Below, in pieces: positions 1 through 8,836 of a stretch of DNA of 64,000 nt. The stretch comes from Bryum argenteum (lineage: Eukaryota; Streptophyta; Bryopsida; Bryales; Bryaceae): assembly GCA_037043015.1 (NCBI GenBank), contig CM073323.1:2480001-2544000 (forward strand), in the 5' to 3' direction. The notes beneath the pieces are model-generated. The model was given only the letters and a program-made list of their open reading frames with translations, was not told the origin of the DNA and ran no database searches. The position numbers and the translations under genes were made by a program. The first letter of the stretch is position 1. Each line of letters opens with the position of its first letter.

Positions 1-40
1 TCGAGAGAGTTTATTGAGGAGGGATGTTGTCCATTGCGGG

Positions 41-2167
41 TTAGGATTTGCTGTTATGTGTTGTTCGCAAGCAATTAATTGAGGGCCGATGGTGGAGATG
101 AGAGTGTATAGCATATTGGGTGGTGGATGTTGTCGATGGTTGCGAATGTAGCAAGTAAGGTTCGGGTATGTTTGCATGCTTGTTGGGTGTTCTACGTGGG
201 TGGTCTGGATTGTGGGTGAGAATTTTTTTTGCAAGGTGTTTGTATTCTGGGTATAGTATTATTGTGCTTGGGATGAAATATGTCTTGCTAAGTCTTCTGT
301 GTATTGCGGGGTGAGAATGTAAAACATTTGGCATTGGGCCTGGGTTTGCTTCGATGTCACCGCACAATAATAAAAAGATGAAATTGGGGATAAATTTACC
401 TAGGAGTGTTTTGGATTTTGGTTTTCTGAGGTGTAGATTTGTGTAAATGTATATAGTAATAGATATGTACGTGTTTAGATTAGGCATCGGTTGTTCTACG
501 TGGGTTGGGAGGGATGAGTAAATGAATCGTGGATAATTTGTTGATTTAGATTGGGTGTTTGTTTCTGTGGAATGTATGTGAATGTCTTGTAAGCCGTGTA
601 TTGTTGAAGTGCATGAGTATTCAATATTTGGGAGTTTGGTGTTATGGTGGAAATATGTGTTATGAATGTGTTGTAAGGTTTGTGTGATGACTATATGTGT
701 TAGGTATTGACCTTGGATTGGTAAGGCAACTTTGTGTTGGGTAGGTTGAACAAACACTCTATTCAAATCTATTTTGTGTTGTAAGTATAGTCTGTGTATG
801 TTGCTTGTAGCTTTAGTGTATTTCATATTAGCTTGTGGGGTAAAGTGTGTAGGAGCCTTAGAAATGGAGCATATTAAGTGAGGTGGGGACTTTGTTTGTA
901 GGTACAGTAGTATATGTGAGGGGAGATTGTAATTTCTGTCTGTTTTTATAGGATCGAAGTTTGTATTTGTCTTTGTGTCTAATTTTTGGGTGGGAGTATT
1001 GTTTTGAGTGTCCAGTACAGTTTTCTTTGTATAGTGTAGTTTGGTTTGTATGAGATTGAGTGGTATGTGTGTATTTGTAGGAGGGAATTTTACTAGTTTA
1101 TGAGATGTGGATGGGTATGTGATACGTGTGGGCAAAGTGGGGGATTTGGGGGTTGGATTTTCGATATAATTTGTGTAGGATTGTGTTTGGCTAAGTCTTG
1201 TCGTGATGTGAGATATTAAGTTTGGTGGGTAATGTGTGGGTGGTATTATTTGTGTATCTTTTGTGCTTATGATAAAGATTTTTGTCATTGAGTGGATTTT
1301 GTGATAGGTGTGTTGATATATGACTTGTATGAGCTTTCTTTTGTAAATTAAGCCTTTTGATTTTGGATTATGAGGAGTGTAGGGAGTGTGTGTTGTTTTA
1401 GAGTTTTGGGTTTTAAGTTTGAATTCATATATTGGAGTTTTGGTGGTGTGTATGGGATTTATCAAATTTTGTTTTTTAGTATGGGTAAAATTTTGATAGT
1501 TATTGGTTAGGGATTGTATTACATGGGGGAAGAATAGAGACATGGGTCTATTGGGTTTATGTTTATTTTTCCTTTTTGTATTTTGATGAGGGTGTGAGAA
1601 ATATGGAATGGGGAGTTTTATTTGTATTAGTATTGGTTTATTAAGATTTTTGTTTGAATAAATGTAATTTAGGGGGGTGGTTTTTAGAGTTAAATTGAGA
1701 TTTGGTGTGGTGAAGTAATCTTGGGTTGTTACATCATTCATTTTCGTATTAATTAAAGGGCTATAGGTAGGGTGATTATGAGAGGGGAAAGGCATGATTA
1801 GTGATTGGGATAGGAGGTTTTGCTTTGTATTGTCCAGTGATGTGCGCTGGATTAAGTAAAGGCGAGGGAAGACCAATTTATTCATTTGTGGTGACGTGAT
1901 GGATGGGAAGTCATGATGATTATCACTTGATTGGTTTTGATTTTGCACTTTCCACCAATAATCGTGGATCCAGTTTTGATATTGAGCAGTTAATGGATAT
2001 TGCCATCGAGGGTTTGCATGGATTACAGCTTGTCTTTCATTGTGAGCCAACGGTACCCCGGTTGATTGCTCATACCCATTAACAGGTTTATTTGATTTTG
2101 AGATTTTTTGCCGTGGAGATTGTGTATAAGTGGAAGAAGTCATCGCATATATTGTTGTTATAACCAT
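41..2167 (-). CDS. 708-aa retroelement ORF with a 2A ribosome-skipping motif
   Basis: ATG at 2167, stop TAA at 41-43. The open frame extends upstream of this ATG through a hydrophobic stretch (roughly AAFIIVFFMVITTIYA), so the true start may be earlier. Residues 1-100 have ordinary composition. Residues about 100-600 are rich in Thr, Asn, His, Pro, Ser and Lys and nearly lack Gly, Ala, Val and Asp, because the coding strand is almost G-free. Residues 603-611 read GDIEANPGP after a hydrophobic FIFLLLC, matching the 2A consensus D(V/I)ExNPGP. Skipping between G610 and P611 would release about 610 aa and start a 98-aa product with P611. No endonuclease or RT motif is visible before the stop. A frame this long is not expected by chance, since TAA should be common in this composition. 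Function of the first 600 residues is unknown. Confidence 0.65.
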   Translation of the reverse strand: MVITTIYAMTSSTYTQSPRQKISKSNKPVNGYEQSTGVPLAHNERQAVIHANPRWQYPLTAQYQNWIHDYWWKVQNQNQSSDNHHDFPSITSPQMNKLVFPRLYLIQRTSLDNTKQNLLSQSLIMPFPSHNHPTYSPLINTKMNDVTTQDYFTTPNLNLTLKTTPLNYIYSNKNLNKPILIQIKLPIPYFSHPHQNTKRKNKHKPNRPMSLFFPHVIQSLTNNYQNFTHTKKQNLINPIHTTKTPIYEFKLKTQNSKTTHTPYTPHNPKSKGLIYKRKLIQVIYQHTYHKIHSMTKIFIISTKDTQIIPPTHYPPNLISHITTRLSQTQSYTNYIENPTPKSPTLPTRITYPSTSHKLVKFPPTNTHIPLNLIQTKLHYTKKTVLDTQNNTPTQKLDTKTNTNFDPIKTDRNYNLPSHILLYLQTKSPPHLICSISKAPTHFTPQANMKYTKATSNIHRLYLQHKIDLNRVFVQPTQHKVALPIQGQYLTHIVITQTLQHIHNTYFHHNTKLPNIEYSCTSTIHGLQDIHIHSTETNTQSKSTNYPRFIYSSLPTHVEQPMPNLNTYISITIYIYTNLHLRKPKSKTLLGKFIPNFIFLLLCGDIEANPGPMPNVLHSHPAIHRRLSKTYFIPSTIILYPEYKHLAKKILTHNPDHPRRTPNKHANIPEPYLLHSQPSTTSTTQYAIHSHLHHRPSINCLRTTHNSKS
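335..361 (-). other. 2A-like ribosome-skipping site (GDIEANPGP)
   Basis: Minus-strand codons at 361-335 encode G-D-I-E-A-N-P-G-P, preceded by a Leu/Phe-rich segment. All consensus positions (D, E, N, P, G, P) are present. Known 2A peptides stop peptide-bond formation between the final G and P. Activity in this organism is inferred. Confidence 0.85.
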
Positions 2168-2585
2168 GAAGAATACAATGATAAAAGCTGCCCAGCCAGT
2201 CTTCTTTGCTATAAGTAATTTTGGTGCTTCTAGAAGGCGTACTACTCATTGGGCGTCCTAGAAGAGTGTGAGCATCCTCGGCCATGGGATGAGCGTCCCG
2301 GCCTTGGATGATTGCGGAGGAAATTCCGATCATCCGCTTGCTATATTCTTGAGAGGTCATGGTAAGAAGCTTGAGTCATGGAGGAGTAGATTGTCTTGGC
2401 GGGTGATCGTAGTCTGCTTTGTAGAGGTAGGCTGCAGGTGTTTGTTGTGTGTATGTTAATATTGTCTCGAAGTCCAAAGAAGCTTAGCGTCAATTCGAGT
2501 TTCTCGCATCTCAAGTGAGTTCTCCAATTGTTGAATTGATGGCATAGCGGAAGTTGGTTTTGGAAAGCCGCTAACTCGTCGGCAA

Positions 2586-4143
2586 TTACTTCTCTTGTAG
2601 GGGCGGGCGTCGTGGGCTCGGGCGGAAAGAAATGGGATGAGAGCCTCCCAAGCTTCTCCTATGAGGTATGAAGTCCACAAACTTACCCAATAATGGTACG
2701 CCATCCGATTGCTCTAATGGGTATAAACAAAGAATTGCGTTCATACATCGGACAATGGGCGACCCGTCGTGTCTCCCAAGGTCGCCGGTATCGGCATTTG
2801 CGTAGTTGACGTTTGTGATGTTTTTGCCCCCATGAGTCGGTGTAGTGCTCACCGTAATCAAGTTGTGAGTGCTGCAGAGGTATTCCTTTCACAATCAGAG
2901 AGGTTGTTAGTGTGTCAGTGTGGTTAGAGGTGGGTGCTGTAGGAGGGACAGTAACTTGGATTTTTTCTCCCTGTAGGAAAATTGGATACTGCCTCAGGTG
3001 AAGTTTAGTCTTCTCGTTTGCTACCGTAATGTCAGCAAAAGTTTGGTCTCTTGTGCGTTTAGAAACGCCAATGAATTCTAGGCTACGACCAGAGGAGTAT
3101 CCTAACTTGATGAGTTCTGCTAGGAGTTGCCTAGACGCGTAGTTGTTTAATGCAGGACTTTGCATTCTAAGTCGACGGTTGGTTGCAGTGGAGTTAAACT
3201 CAAAACCCTTTTCTGCTTTACCAACAACATACTCTCCGTTTTGTAGCTGGAGGGTAAATATGCGATGACCTTGGAGTAATGCAATGCCATCTGTAGCTGG
3301 GTTAAGTAAGTCAATCTTTAAAAAACCCATCCACCCTGATTGCGTGACTAACGCTGTAACAGGCTCACGAAAGCGGTTGGACAAGGGAATGCGCATGAGA
3401 CCTAGCCTAGCTATCGCAGCATTTTGGACCTCATTTTTTGACATGGTGTGATAGTGGTTGTCAAATCTAATCGTTACTTGGTAGGTAGGGGCAAGGCCAG
3501 TGTCAGTATCAATATCAGTATCTACTGGGAGTTGTGTCAAATGATAATACTGACCTTGAGTTCCATCAGGTCTTACTGAAGGAAAGAGTGCTTGCGGAAC
3601 GTACGGAAAGGCGTGTCGATAATTTAGGTACTCTTATATCTCCGTGTTTGGAGTACCTTGTGCCGCTAAGTATTCTGCAGAGAAGTGTGGAGCAGAAGGG
3701 CGATTTTCTTGTGCATTCAAGACTTCATGCACAGAGTAAGAATGCCACAAATATGGGAGGTACTGATCCGGTTCACCTGGGGTTTGGCACGCTGCACGTG
3801 TGGCGCTTGGAATGTTATTGGCCGTGTCATTGATGGCCGGCACAGTGGGCTGCATCGTTGGTGGGGCAGGTTCATGGGCAGTGTTGACTGCTGCGGGAGA
3901 ATCGGGGGCTGTAGGGCCTATTGCAGAGGCTGAGGCGTAATCAGACGACACTTGTGATTGTTGGTGGGGTTGGGGGTCCTCCTCATCTGAGTCTTCCGCT
4001 AGGTGCAGGCGGCGCTTGTGGCGAGTGGAAGATGTCATCTCGGGCATCATTGGTGGATCATCTTGCGGTGTTTGATCCAGTAGGAAGTCATTGCAGTCAT
4101 CGGGGAAGTCCCTGATTGCGATTGGGTTCTCCTCCTCTCTCAT
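2586..4143 (-). pseudogene. ORF1p-like retroelement protein, broken by an in-frame stop and a frameshift
   Basis: ATG at 4143 opens a frame that stops at a TAA (3636-3634) after 169 codons. The same frame then stays open from 3633 to 2683, so a single TAA splits one protein of about 485 codons. The N-terminal part is acidic and Pro/Ser-rich (SDEEDPQPHQQ). The middle (from about 3500) looks like a folded RNA-binding module with an IVKGIPL segment reminiscent of RRM or DUF4283-like LINE ORF1 proteins. Near 2821-2831 (runs of five T and five C on the plus strand) the convincing frame shifts by one base, and sequence such as ITNVNYANADTGDLGRHDG continues in the next frame to a stop at 2586. I read this as two lesions in a degenerate copy; programmed recoding is possible but less likely. 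Homology is judged by eye only. Confidence 0.5.
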
Positions 4144-4721
4144 TTGGGGGCATTTGGTGAAGCGCCCGGTGACTTGAGATGAATTGTAAGCTTTTTCTTC
4201 TTTGATCCTGCACTGGCGTGTGATTTGATGGAGTAGGATTTCTTCGACTCCATCGATTTGTGAGAGTTGCTAAGGTCCTTGCTTTTGCCCATGGTGTTGC
4301 GTGAAGTAGGGTGTAGGTGATCTGTAGAGTACATGCACAAGTATGTTAGTAGAGTATCGTGAAAGGAACAAGTGCGTGCAACATGGTGAAAGAGAAAATT
4401 CAGAGAGTATGAGGAGCATGGAGTATACCTGAGTGCTGGGTGGTGCGAGTGGCGTGGTGTGTGTTTCTGAGAGTTGTGAGTATTGTTTATATAGGTTTGT
4501 AAAGGCTCTGGGTAATTTGACTTGGTGTCACTTGTTAGAGTTTGGGTATTAAATGGGAGTGTGCAAATTGTGTCTGAGGTAGGTGAGATGGGATCAAGGG
4601 AATCTTTGATTGTTTCTTTGACAGGCATGAGATTTTCAGGTTTTGTAGTGATTGGGTGGAAGGGACAGCGGTTGGTTTGTGGTAGTAGGGGGGAATCTTT
4701 AGGGGCAAGAACGTGCAGCAT
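4140..4721 (-). CDS. Hypothetical 193-aa ORF with basic C-terminus, overlapping ORF1 by ATGA
   Basis: ATG at 4721 and stop TGA at 4142-4140. The stop overlaps the ATG of the ORF1-like frame (ATGA), a stop-start arrangement also used for reinitiation in some retroelements. The last 50 residues, starting at an internal MGKSKDLSNS, are strongly basic (AGSKKKKLTIHLK) and could be the true N-terminal part of ORF1p with a frame lesion at the junction. The first 140 residues share the G-poor composition of this element and overlap the 5491-4535 ORF in another frame. Product not recognised. Confidence 0.35.
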   Translation of the reverse strand: MLHVLAPKDSPLLPQTNRCPFHPITTKPENLMPVKETIKDSLDPISPTSDTICTLPFNTQTLTSDTKSNYPEPLQTYINNTHNSQKHTPRHSHHPALRYTPCSSYSLNFLFHHVARTCSFHDTLLTYLCMYSTDHLHPTSRNTMGKSKDLSNSHKSMESKKSYSIKSHASAGSKKKKLTIHLKSPGASPNAPK

Positions 4722-5491
4722 TGAGGCAGTGTTTTGGGAGAAAGTTCAGCAATTGGGAAGGCGGCTGTAGTAATGGAGAGAGGGATTGTTATAATTAGTA
4801 TTGTATGTGCTGGTTTGTTGTGCCAGGGAATAGCGGCTTTTAATTGCATGTGGTGTATATATGTGGATGAACAGTGACTTTGTTGTGGGAATTCTTGGTG
4901 TGGCGTATGGGTTTTGCAGGCTTGGAGAAGCGTTACGTGGGAGGTGGATTTTGAGGAAGTATGTAGAGTATGAGAATATGGTTCGTAAAAATGCACTTTT
5001 GGAATGAAAAGTATTTGTGTTGTGGTGATTGATTTGTTTGATGAGACTATTTTCTTCACAGATGAGGGATAAAGTGGATAGCGTATGGGAATGCTTTGGT
5101 GTGTGTTTTGAGAGAAAAGTTGGTATGTGTAATAGTATGTAGTGAGTTTCTGAATGTGTGGGGAGTGATTTTCTGTATGGAGTATCGTCTGTTGTACTAC
5201 ATGTCTTGGGCGGCCCTTACGTCTTCGTCTTCTTGTCTTCGCTATTGTCTGGAATCTGTGGTTTGCGGATGCATCCAGGATGTAGTTGTTCCGCAGGTGT
5301 TTCTTCAATCGCCAGAAGTCAGTGCACCCATCGCTAAGGGGCAAGCTTCTTGTGTGGGCCTCGTGCATGAAGCTGGTGCTGGATGCAGCTTCTGTTCGTG
5401 TCGTGTCGGGGGCTAGCGTTGTTGTCGCTAGATAAGTCAAGATGAGAAAACATACCCATGTGCAGATGGGCAATGGACTGTACGAGGCCAT
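4535..5491 (-). CDS. Hypothetical 318-aa ORF with signal-peptide-like N-terminus
   Basis: Begins with ATG at 5491. Residues 1-30 form a hydrophobic core (CTWVCFLILTYLATTTLA) followed by polar residues, like a signal peptide or membrane anchor. A basic patch (TRRRRRKGRPRH) follows near residue 90. The rest is Thr/His/Ser/Pro-rich and Gly-poor, like the 41-2167 ORF. It is the first large ORF at the 5' side of the LINE-like element. The last 62 codons overlap the 4721-4140 ORF. No family recognised; it could be an accessory ORF or a decayed open frame. Confidence 0.35.
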   Translation of the reverse strand: MASYSPLPICTWVCFLILTYLATTTLAPDTTRTEAASSTSFMHEAHTRSLPLSDGCTDFWRLKKHLRNNYILDASANHRFQTIAKTRRRRRKGRPRHVVQQTILHTENHSPHIQKLTTYYYTYQLFSQNTHQSIPIRYPLYPSSVKKIVSSNKSITTTQILFIPKVHFYEPYSHTLHTSSKSTSHVTLLQACKTHTPHQEFPQQSHCSSTYIHHMQLKAAIPWHNKPAHTILIITIPLSITTAAFPIAELSPKTLPQCCTFLPLKIPPYYHKPTAVPSTQSLQNLKISCLSKKQSKIPLIPSHLPQTQFAHSHLIPKL

Positions 5492-5783
5492 AGCTGTAAC
5501 TAGTTTGCGACTAAGGCATTGCAGGTGCCCTCAGCATGTTTTGCGGAGCTCACAAGCTCCCGAGTGGAACCATGCCTTGTAAACAAACCATCTAAAAGAA
5601 CCCCTGTGCTTAGAAACCTTCTAAATTGGGACAAGGGCATGTGCAAACGCACTGACTTGGGAGATTCTTGTGAACGACTTATGATCATAGCACCCTGCTG
5701 CTCGTGCCTCCTGCTGCACCAGATTTTTTTTATATAGATAGAAACTCTGGTTCCTTTGTATTCAATTTCGCATGAGGAGTTCT

Positions 5784-5880
5784 GAAGTCCCTGGACTCAA
5801 CTTTTTTGAGAAGTCCCTGGACTGAACTTTTTTGAGAAGTCCCTGGACTGAATTTTTTTGAGAAGTCCCTGGACTGAACA
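5784..5880. repeat. 26-bp tandem repeat, about 3.7 copies
   Basis: Units start at 5784, 5810, 5836 and 5862, each beginning GAAGTCCCTGGACT and ending in a T-run plus GA. The last unit is partial. Copies differ by one or two bases. Confidence 0.95.
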
Positions 5881-5910
5881 TCCTCATACACTTGGCCAAC
5901 AAAAAAATTA

Positions 5911-6078
5911 CACCACTATAAATTCATGACTTATCAAAATAAATATAACTTGCACCTAAAACAAAAACACCACACTACAAATTTGTGACTTATCAAAAAA
6001 AATCTAACTTGCACCTAAAACAAAAACACCACACTACAAATTTGTGACTTATCAAAAAAAATCTAACTTGCAACTAAT
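5911..6078. repeat. 59-bp tandem repeat, about 2.9 copies
   Basis: Units start at 5911 (diverged, 57 bp), 5968 and 6027. Each holds CACCAC(A)CTA, a TTGTGACTTATC block and CTTGCACCTAAAAC. It lies just past the stop codon of the piggyBac transposase and may be its subterminal repeat, though no terminal inverted repeat or TTAA was found to bound it. Confidence 0.9.
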
Positions 6079-6146
6079 AAAAAGAGATGTATGAAAAAAA
6101 TGTGAAGTAGGTGAGGAAGAAACTCACATGTGTGTAAATGAAGAAA

Positions 6147-8827
6147 TCATTTCTTCCTAGCAAAATGGGCTTTCTTGAAGCACTCACCCATGTGCAACCA
6201 CATATGTCCACAATCGCGGCAAAAGAAACTAGTGAAAGGTTTCTTGGCCTTGCATTGGTGGCATATATGACGACTCCCGGGTACCTTCTCCAATGCGTGA
6301 ATGCCCGGTTTAGAGTTATAAACGGACACCACTCCGGATCGAGCCGAAGTCCACTTCTCCATGAGTGCAAATCCAAGGTGAGTCATGAAGTCCAAGTGCG
6401 ACTCCGACTTCACCATGAGGTGACCACACAAACTCTTGTGCAATATCCAAGAGTTGGTAATCGAAAGGTCGAGTAAAAAGAAGAAGAGGCGGTGCCACCA
6501 TTTCTGGCTCTTCGTCAAAGTACTATACACACCACGAAGTTGATCATTGACATCAACTCCGCGCATTTGGTGTGTATATTCCAAATGAATCGGAGACGTA
6601 GGAACATGCACCGTTTGACCCTTCACGTACCTCGGCACGGTGAGAGGGACACGAGGATTTGGCGAAATAGGCTCCGCATGGGTGGATAAAAAAAGAACCG
6701 GTTTTTTATCCACCCAAACAAGCGCACATAACTCGCCCGTGGTGTGCATGCGCCAATCGAATGCTCCTTGGACCTCCTTCGCCCATCGCTTCTTGTCCGT
6801 CAAATCGGATGGTAAGCCGATACGGTTCGCTCGCACCGTGCCCGTCCCGTAAGTCCCCAACTCATATAAGTCCACCAAGAGCTTGGGCGACGTGAAGAAG
6901 TTGTCCGTCACCGCCACATGCCCACGACCGTGCAACCCATCCATCAAATCCATGACGACCTCGTACCCGGTTCTCGCCTCCCCGGGTTTAGCGCTTCGCA
7001 AATTTTTCTTCAAATCGGCTCCGGTGTACACTTGAAAGTTATACAAGTATTTCGTCTTTGCATCCGCCGCCGCCCAAACTTTGAAGCCAAATTTTACGGG
7101 CTTGTTTGGCATGTATTGTTTCATGCCGTGCCCGTAAATCCCCTTGTATCGAACCATAAGTTCGTCAACGGTTACATATTGTCCTAAGTTCCAATTCGCC
7201 AAGCACCGTTTGCGCACCTCCTCTAGCAACCACCGGATCTTCACCAACTTGTCAAATTGTGGGTGGTCATGGTTTGTGGGAGCCGCCGAGTCATCATGAA
7301 TGTGAAGGCATTTACTAATGTCTTCATATCTTTGACGCCACATAGTGCCCGCAATTTTAGTACAATAGTAAAAAGGTTCCTTCTTCTTCCAATATGCCCT
7401 ACGGTTAGGCAAAATTTTCAAAGCCATCAATATGCATAATCCTAACGGCCTAACCATGCCTCCAATTCGGGTACTTTGAGCCTTGTCCATCCACGTGGCC
7501 CCTTAGTTCGCAAAGTGTTGGGGTCCACGGAAGCCGCATACCGATTTGTTTCTTTGCAAATTTTTCTCAAGGTTTCTTTTGAGAAGAACTTGTGAAACAA
7601 ATCGGTATGACTTGGAACTTCTCTAGGAATGTGAGGAGGTCCCATAGTAGGACCAGTAAATTTTGCACTACCACGGGCGTATTTTGGTCGTGCTTGACCC
7701 CAGTACATGTCTGCATAGCAATCCTTGAAATTGGACCCACTATCCCAATTTCGCAACCCTCTGACCCTTTGGCCTCGACCCCTTATCGAAATTCGCTCAC
7801 CAGCATGAAGGCGCGTATGGGCAAGAGGCTGTGCAGTCTCCAATGACTGTGGGGCATCGGCAGGCAACACATCCGGGGCTGCCTCCCTGGCAGGTGACGT
7901 GGCTGACTCACCGCCCCAGTCGGCGCTTGCGCTGTTGGCCGGGCTCGGCGGCATCTCGCCGTTGGAGGCTGGCGAACGGCTCCCTTGCAGGCGGCCCGAT
8001 CCACTTACTTCGGGTGAACCGCCCAGAGCTTCGCTGGCTTCGGCATCCACCCGCCTCGATCCACATACTTCCGGCGAACCGCCCAGAGCGTTGGAGGCTT
8101 CGACATCCACCCTCCCGCTGTCTCCAGCTGCACACAGTCTGCCCCGCCCCCGCTGTTCTGGTCTGCATTGCTTGCGGTGGTTTGGCGATGGCGGAGTCTC
8201 TTGACTGGAGCCTCGAAGGCTGCTGTCCTCCAACGGTGCTGAACTCTCGAGCGACGGTGCTGAATCGTGGGCTGGAGCAGTGACGATGGGATCGTTTTGC
8301 TGACCAATATCATCATGCAACAATAACAAGTCCAACTCTTTTTCGCTTTCGGAATCAGAGGTGTCCGACCCAGTTTGACTTCCATTCTCACAAGCTCCAA
8401 TATCTTCTTCTACTTCCACATTTACTGATGTGTATGCACGAATACTTTGAATTTCGCCAAACGGCACATGGAAAAGTTTGTTCTTGACCTCAACCTTGTA
8501 CATGAGTGTAGAAGTAATTTGACAAACGTAACTCTCAATAGCTTTTCCCCTCATCCAAACATCCTCACAGTCGTCATGATCGGAATTGTCATGATCTCCG
8601 TGTTTGACAATCCTAACATCTATCGGAGTACTGATATTTGTCGGCAGCTCTACGTATGAAGGCGGCTCTGATCTCTTGTTACCTTCTTCGCGAATCTCTG
8701 TTGTGGTGTGTGGCAGAGCTCTCGTAGACTCCTCCACTCGCTCGCTTGGACCTGATGGTGTTGATTCCCCCCCCCCCGCAGCCTTGTTGGTGCTCGCACC
8801 TGGGTCGACGTTGTGCCACGACCCCAT
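6147..8827 (-). pseudogene. piggyBac-type (PGBD-like) transposase, frameshifted
   Basis: Two overlapping frames make one protein: 8827-7442 (461 codons) and 7490-6147 (447 codons). The N-terminal part is acidic and low-complexity with a 60-bp internal duplication. The DDE_Tnp_1_7 fold starts near HKFFSKETLRKICKETNRY and continues across the frame change. In the second frame the three expected catalytic aspartates are present: D109 (TVDELMVRYKG), D196 (VTDNFFTS) and D313 (GVDVNDQLRG). A C-terminal Cys/His zinc-binding tail follows (C410, C413, C424, C427, H433, C437). The frames part at an 8-bp duplication (CCTAACGG then CCTAAC, plus strand 7441-7454); removing 8 bp restores W-L-G-L-C across the join. 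The catalytic half is otherwise open, so the lesion looks recent. An 11-C run (8767-8777) lies near the start codon. ATG 8827 follows an in-frame TGA at 8839-8837. Confidence 0.85.
7997..8116 (-). repeat. 60-bp duplication inside the transposase N-terminal region
   Basis: Plus-strand units start at 7997 (CGATCCACTTACTTC) and 8057 (CGATCCACATACTTC). The period is a multiple of three and encodes a repeated EASxALGGSPEV motif, so the reading frame is kept. Confidence 0.85.
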
Positions 8828-8836
8828 GTAGGCCGT

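Larger units (their letters stand above)
1..5760 (-). mobile_element. LINE-like non-LTR retroelement, 5' part, truncated by window edge
   Basis: All plausible coding frames here are on the minus strand, in the order: signal-peptide-like ORF (5491-4535), small basic ORF (4721-4140), ORF1p-like frame (4143-2586), and a 708-codon ORF with a 2A motif (2167-41). A 2A signal ahead of the endonuclease/RT ORF is established for several APE-type LINE clades in animals, which is why I favour a LINE. The endonuclease and reverse transcriptase would lie beyond position 1 and are not visible, so the class is an inference. The 5' boundary is uncertain; I place it near 5735-5760, where minus-strand sequence resembling the local SINE 3' tail (GAGTTTCTATCT) occurs. 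No target-site duplication can be checked. Confidence 0.5.

Noticed and set aside
41..2167. The 708-codon ORF as a chance open frame from base composition
   Set aside because: Low G removes TAG and TGA, but TAA should still occur often in an A/T/C-rich strand; 600 codons without one, ending in a perfect 2A motif, argues for real coding.
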